Below the pieces are notes generated by a model that was given only the letters and a program-made list of their open reading frames with translations, made no database searches and was not told the origin of the DNA. From positions 1 to 64,000 of the forward strand of contig CAISGR010000155.1 of assembly GCA_903884945.1 (NCBI GenBank): a DNA stretch of 64,000 nucleotides, written 5' to 3'. Within the stretch, counting starts at the first letter, position 1. The number at the start of each line of letters is the position of its first letter. Source of the stretch: an uncultured bacterium. Its GTDB lineage: Bacteria; Pseudomonadota; Alphaproteobacteria; Sphingomonadales; Sphingomonadaceae. The translations under genes and the position numbers were made by a program. This document shows, piece after piece, positions 63,005 to 64,000 of this stretch.

Positions 63005-63358
63005 ATGATCGCGCAACCAGACATCACGGCTATGGCCGAACGCCGCGACGGCGATGACGAAGGCACCGGCCTCGGCGTCGCGACCCGCACCCGTACGCGC
63101 ACCAAGCAGCCGACGCCGTACCGCGTGCTGCTGCTCAACGACGATTATACGCCGATGGAATTCGTCGTGCTGGTGCTCCAGCGCTTCTTCCGCATGGACA
63201 TGGAGGCAGCGACGCGTGTGATGCTCCACGTCCACCAGAAGGGCGTCGGCGTTTGCGGCGTCTTCAGCTATGAAGTGGCCGAAACCAAGGTCGCCCAGGT
63301 GATCGAGTTCGCCCGGCAGAACCAACACCCGCTGCAATGTACCCTCGAAAAGGCGTGA
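63005..63358 (+). CDS. clpS: ATP-dependent Clp protease adaptor ClpS
   Basis: A 117-residue adaptor that delivers N-degron substrates to ClpAP. The substrate-binding pocket segments are present: [21 protein letters not shown] and [21 protein letters not shown]. The first ~35 residues are the flexible N-terminal extension ([21 protein letters not shown]). A second ATG nine codons later is a possible start. It is convergent with the Crp/Fnr gene, 7 nt apart. clpA, usually next, lies on the other side of that gene or elsewhere. Confidence 0.95.
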   Translation: MIAQPDITAMAERRDGDDEGTGLGVATRTRTRTKQPTPYRVLLLNDDYTPMEFVVLVLQRFFRMDMEAATRVMLHVHQKGVGVCGVFSYEVAETKVAQVIEFARQNQHPLQCTLEKA

Positions 63359-63365
63359 GCCCGCG

Positions 63366-64000
63366 CTAGCGCCCCGCCGGCAGCCAGCCCAGATCCAGTC
63401 CCGCATAACGGTCGACGAAGTTCGCCGCCCGGGCCAGCGCCCGCTCGTTGGTGAGCGTCACCTGGCCTGCCGCGCGCGCAATGACGCCGTCGTCCTCGAG
63501 CTGTCGCAGCATGCGGTTGACGTGCACGGCGGTCAGCCCGGTCGCGTCGCCGATCTCCTCCTGGGTCAGGCCGAGCGTGAAGGTCTTGGTCAGCGCCTTG
63601 TCGAGCATGCGCATCCGGTTGCGCATCTCCAGCAGGATGGCGGCGACGCGCGCCTTGGCCGAGGTGCGGCCCAGCGCGGCGAGCCGGTCGGTCAGCGCAG
63701 TGCGCTCGATCTGGTTGTACACCATGATCAGCGCGGCGAGGCGCGGATGATCGCTGATCAGCGCGCTCATCGCGGTTCGCTCGAACGGGCAGACCACGAC
63801 GTCGGTCAGGGCGGTGATCGTCTCGGGCGCCTCGCGATAGACGAGCGAGGAGACCCCCATCATGTCGCCCGGGAAGAGGAAGCGCAGGATCTGCCGGCTG
63901 CCGTCGTCGAGCAGCACTGAACTCATCATCAGGCCCTTGCGCAGGATGAACAGGTCGCTGCACGGGTCATTCTCGCGCTGGAGTGCCGCGCCGCGTCGCA
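63366..64000 (-). CDS. Crp/Fnr-family regulator (partial, cut by window end)
   Basis: The visible ~210 residues run through the window edge without a start. The cyclic-nucleotide-binding-like beta barrel contains DLFILRKGLMMSSVLLDDGSRQILRFLFPGDMMG, followed by the dimer helix and a C-terminal winged helix TLGLTQEEIGDATGLTAVHVNRMLRQLEDDGVI. There are no FNR-type cysteine clusters in the visible part. RENDPCSDLFILRKG is typical of sphingomonad Crp/Fnr proteins of the FixK-like or unassigned groups. The ligand cannot be inferred. Confidence 0.88.
   Translation of the reverse strand, partial: RRGAALQRENDPCSDLFILRKGLMMSSVLLDDGSRQILRFLFPGDMMGVSSLVYREAPETITALTDVVVCPFERTAMSALISDHPRLAALIMVYNQIERTALTDRLAALGRTSAKARVAAILLEMRNRMRMLDKALTKTFTLGLTQEEIGDATGLTAVHVNRMLRQLEDDGVIARAAGQVTLTNERALARAANFVDRYAGLDLGWLPAGR

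Overview
The window is high-GC, densely coded, and typical of a sphingomonad alphaproteobacterium (Sphingomonadaceae). The evidence is several TonB-dependent receptors, a FecI/FecR surface-signalling set, a class I PHA synthase with phasin, a single bifunctional Rsh, ClpS, and many small proteins of types I associate with sphingomonads. No intact prophage, IS element, CRISPR array or rRNA is visible. There is one tRNA (Thr, GGU). All assignments come from reading the sequence; no database search was run.

Layout. 0.1-4.8 kb: a thioesterase, oligopeptidase B and a divergent Xaa-Pro aminopeptidase, with a repeat palindrome between the two peptidases. 4.85-11.4 kb: tRNA-Thr followed by accessory-looking genes: a large unknown alpha-helical protein, a hemerythrin, a MarR regulator, a RadC-like JAB protein, a membrane-anchored LuxR-type regulator and small unknowns. 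11.5-25.7 kb: a peptide/amino-acid utilisation island. It holds a PLP aminotransferase, then a same-strand run of TonB receptor, secreted M61-like metallopeptidase, secreted amidohydrolase, APC permease, ornithine-cyclodeaminase-like enzyme and S10 carboxypeptidase, then a divergent second S10 carboxypeptidase and an Lrp/AsnC regulator. A bipartite DNA motif recurs in front of the aminotransferase and the receptor, and a variant lies before the second carboxypeptidase. 25.8-32.2 kb: PhoD-type phosphatase convergent with a TonB receptor-FecI-FecR unit whose sigma gene carries a one-base frameshift.

32.3-41.9 kb: CoA-transferase, membrane proteins, an SDR/HxlR pair with a clear operator, a TPR-oxygenase, a LysR/quinone-oxidoreductase pair sharing an operator-like palindrome, a CNT nucleoside transporter and a queuosine-precursor transporter. 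41.9-45.9 kb: argB, YggT, DUF167, folD, an unknown protein and MarC, several with overlapping stops and starts. 46.0-50.0 kb: a Gtr-like envelope glycosylation locus (GT-C enzyme, GtrA flippase, methyltransferase, GtrB-like transferase). 50.3-54.9 kb: unknown secreted proteins, a tightly coupled small-ORF/DUF6976-like pair and an orphan terminase-small-subunit-like protein with a Pro/Glu-rich tail. 55-64 kb: core functions: rsh, a second HxlR regulator, thioesterase, DUF2061, an AlaC-like aminotransferase, phaC, phasin, clpS, and a Crp/Fnr regulator cut by the window end.

The least explained and most testable item is the peptide island with its shared upstream element. The sequence supports import by the receptor, hydrolysis by three or four secreted peptidases, uptake by the permease, and processing by the cyclodeaminase-like enzyme and aminotransferase under Lrp control. 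The substrate itself cannot be read from the sequence.
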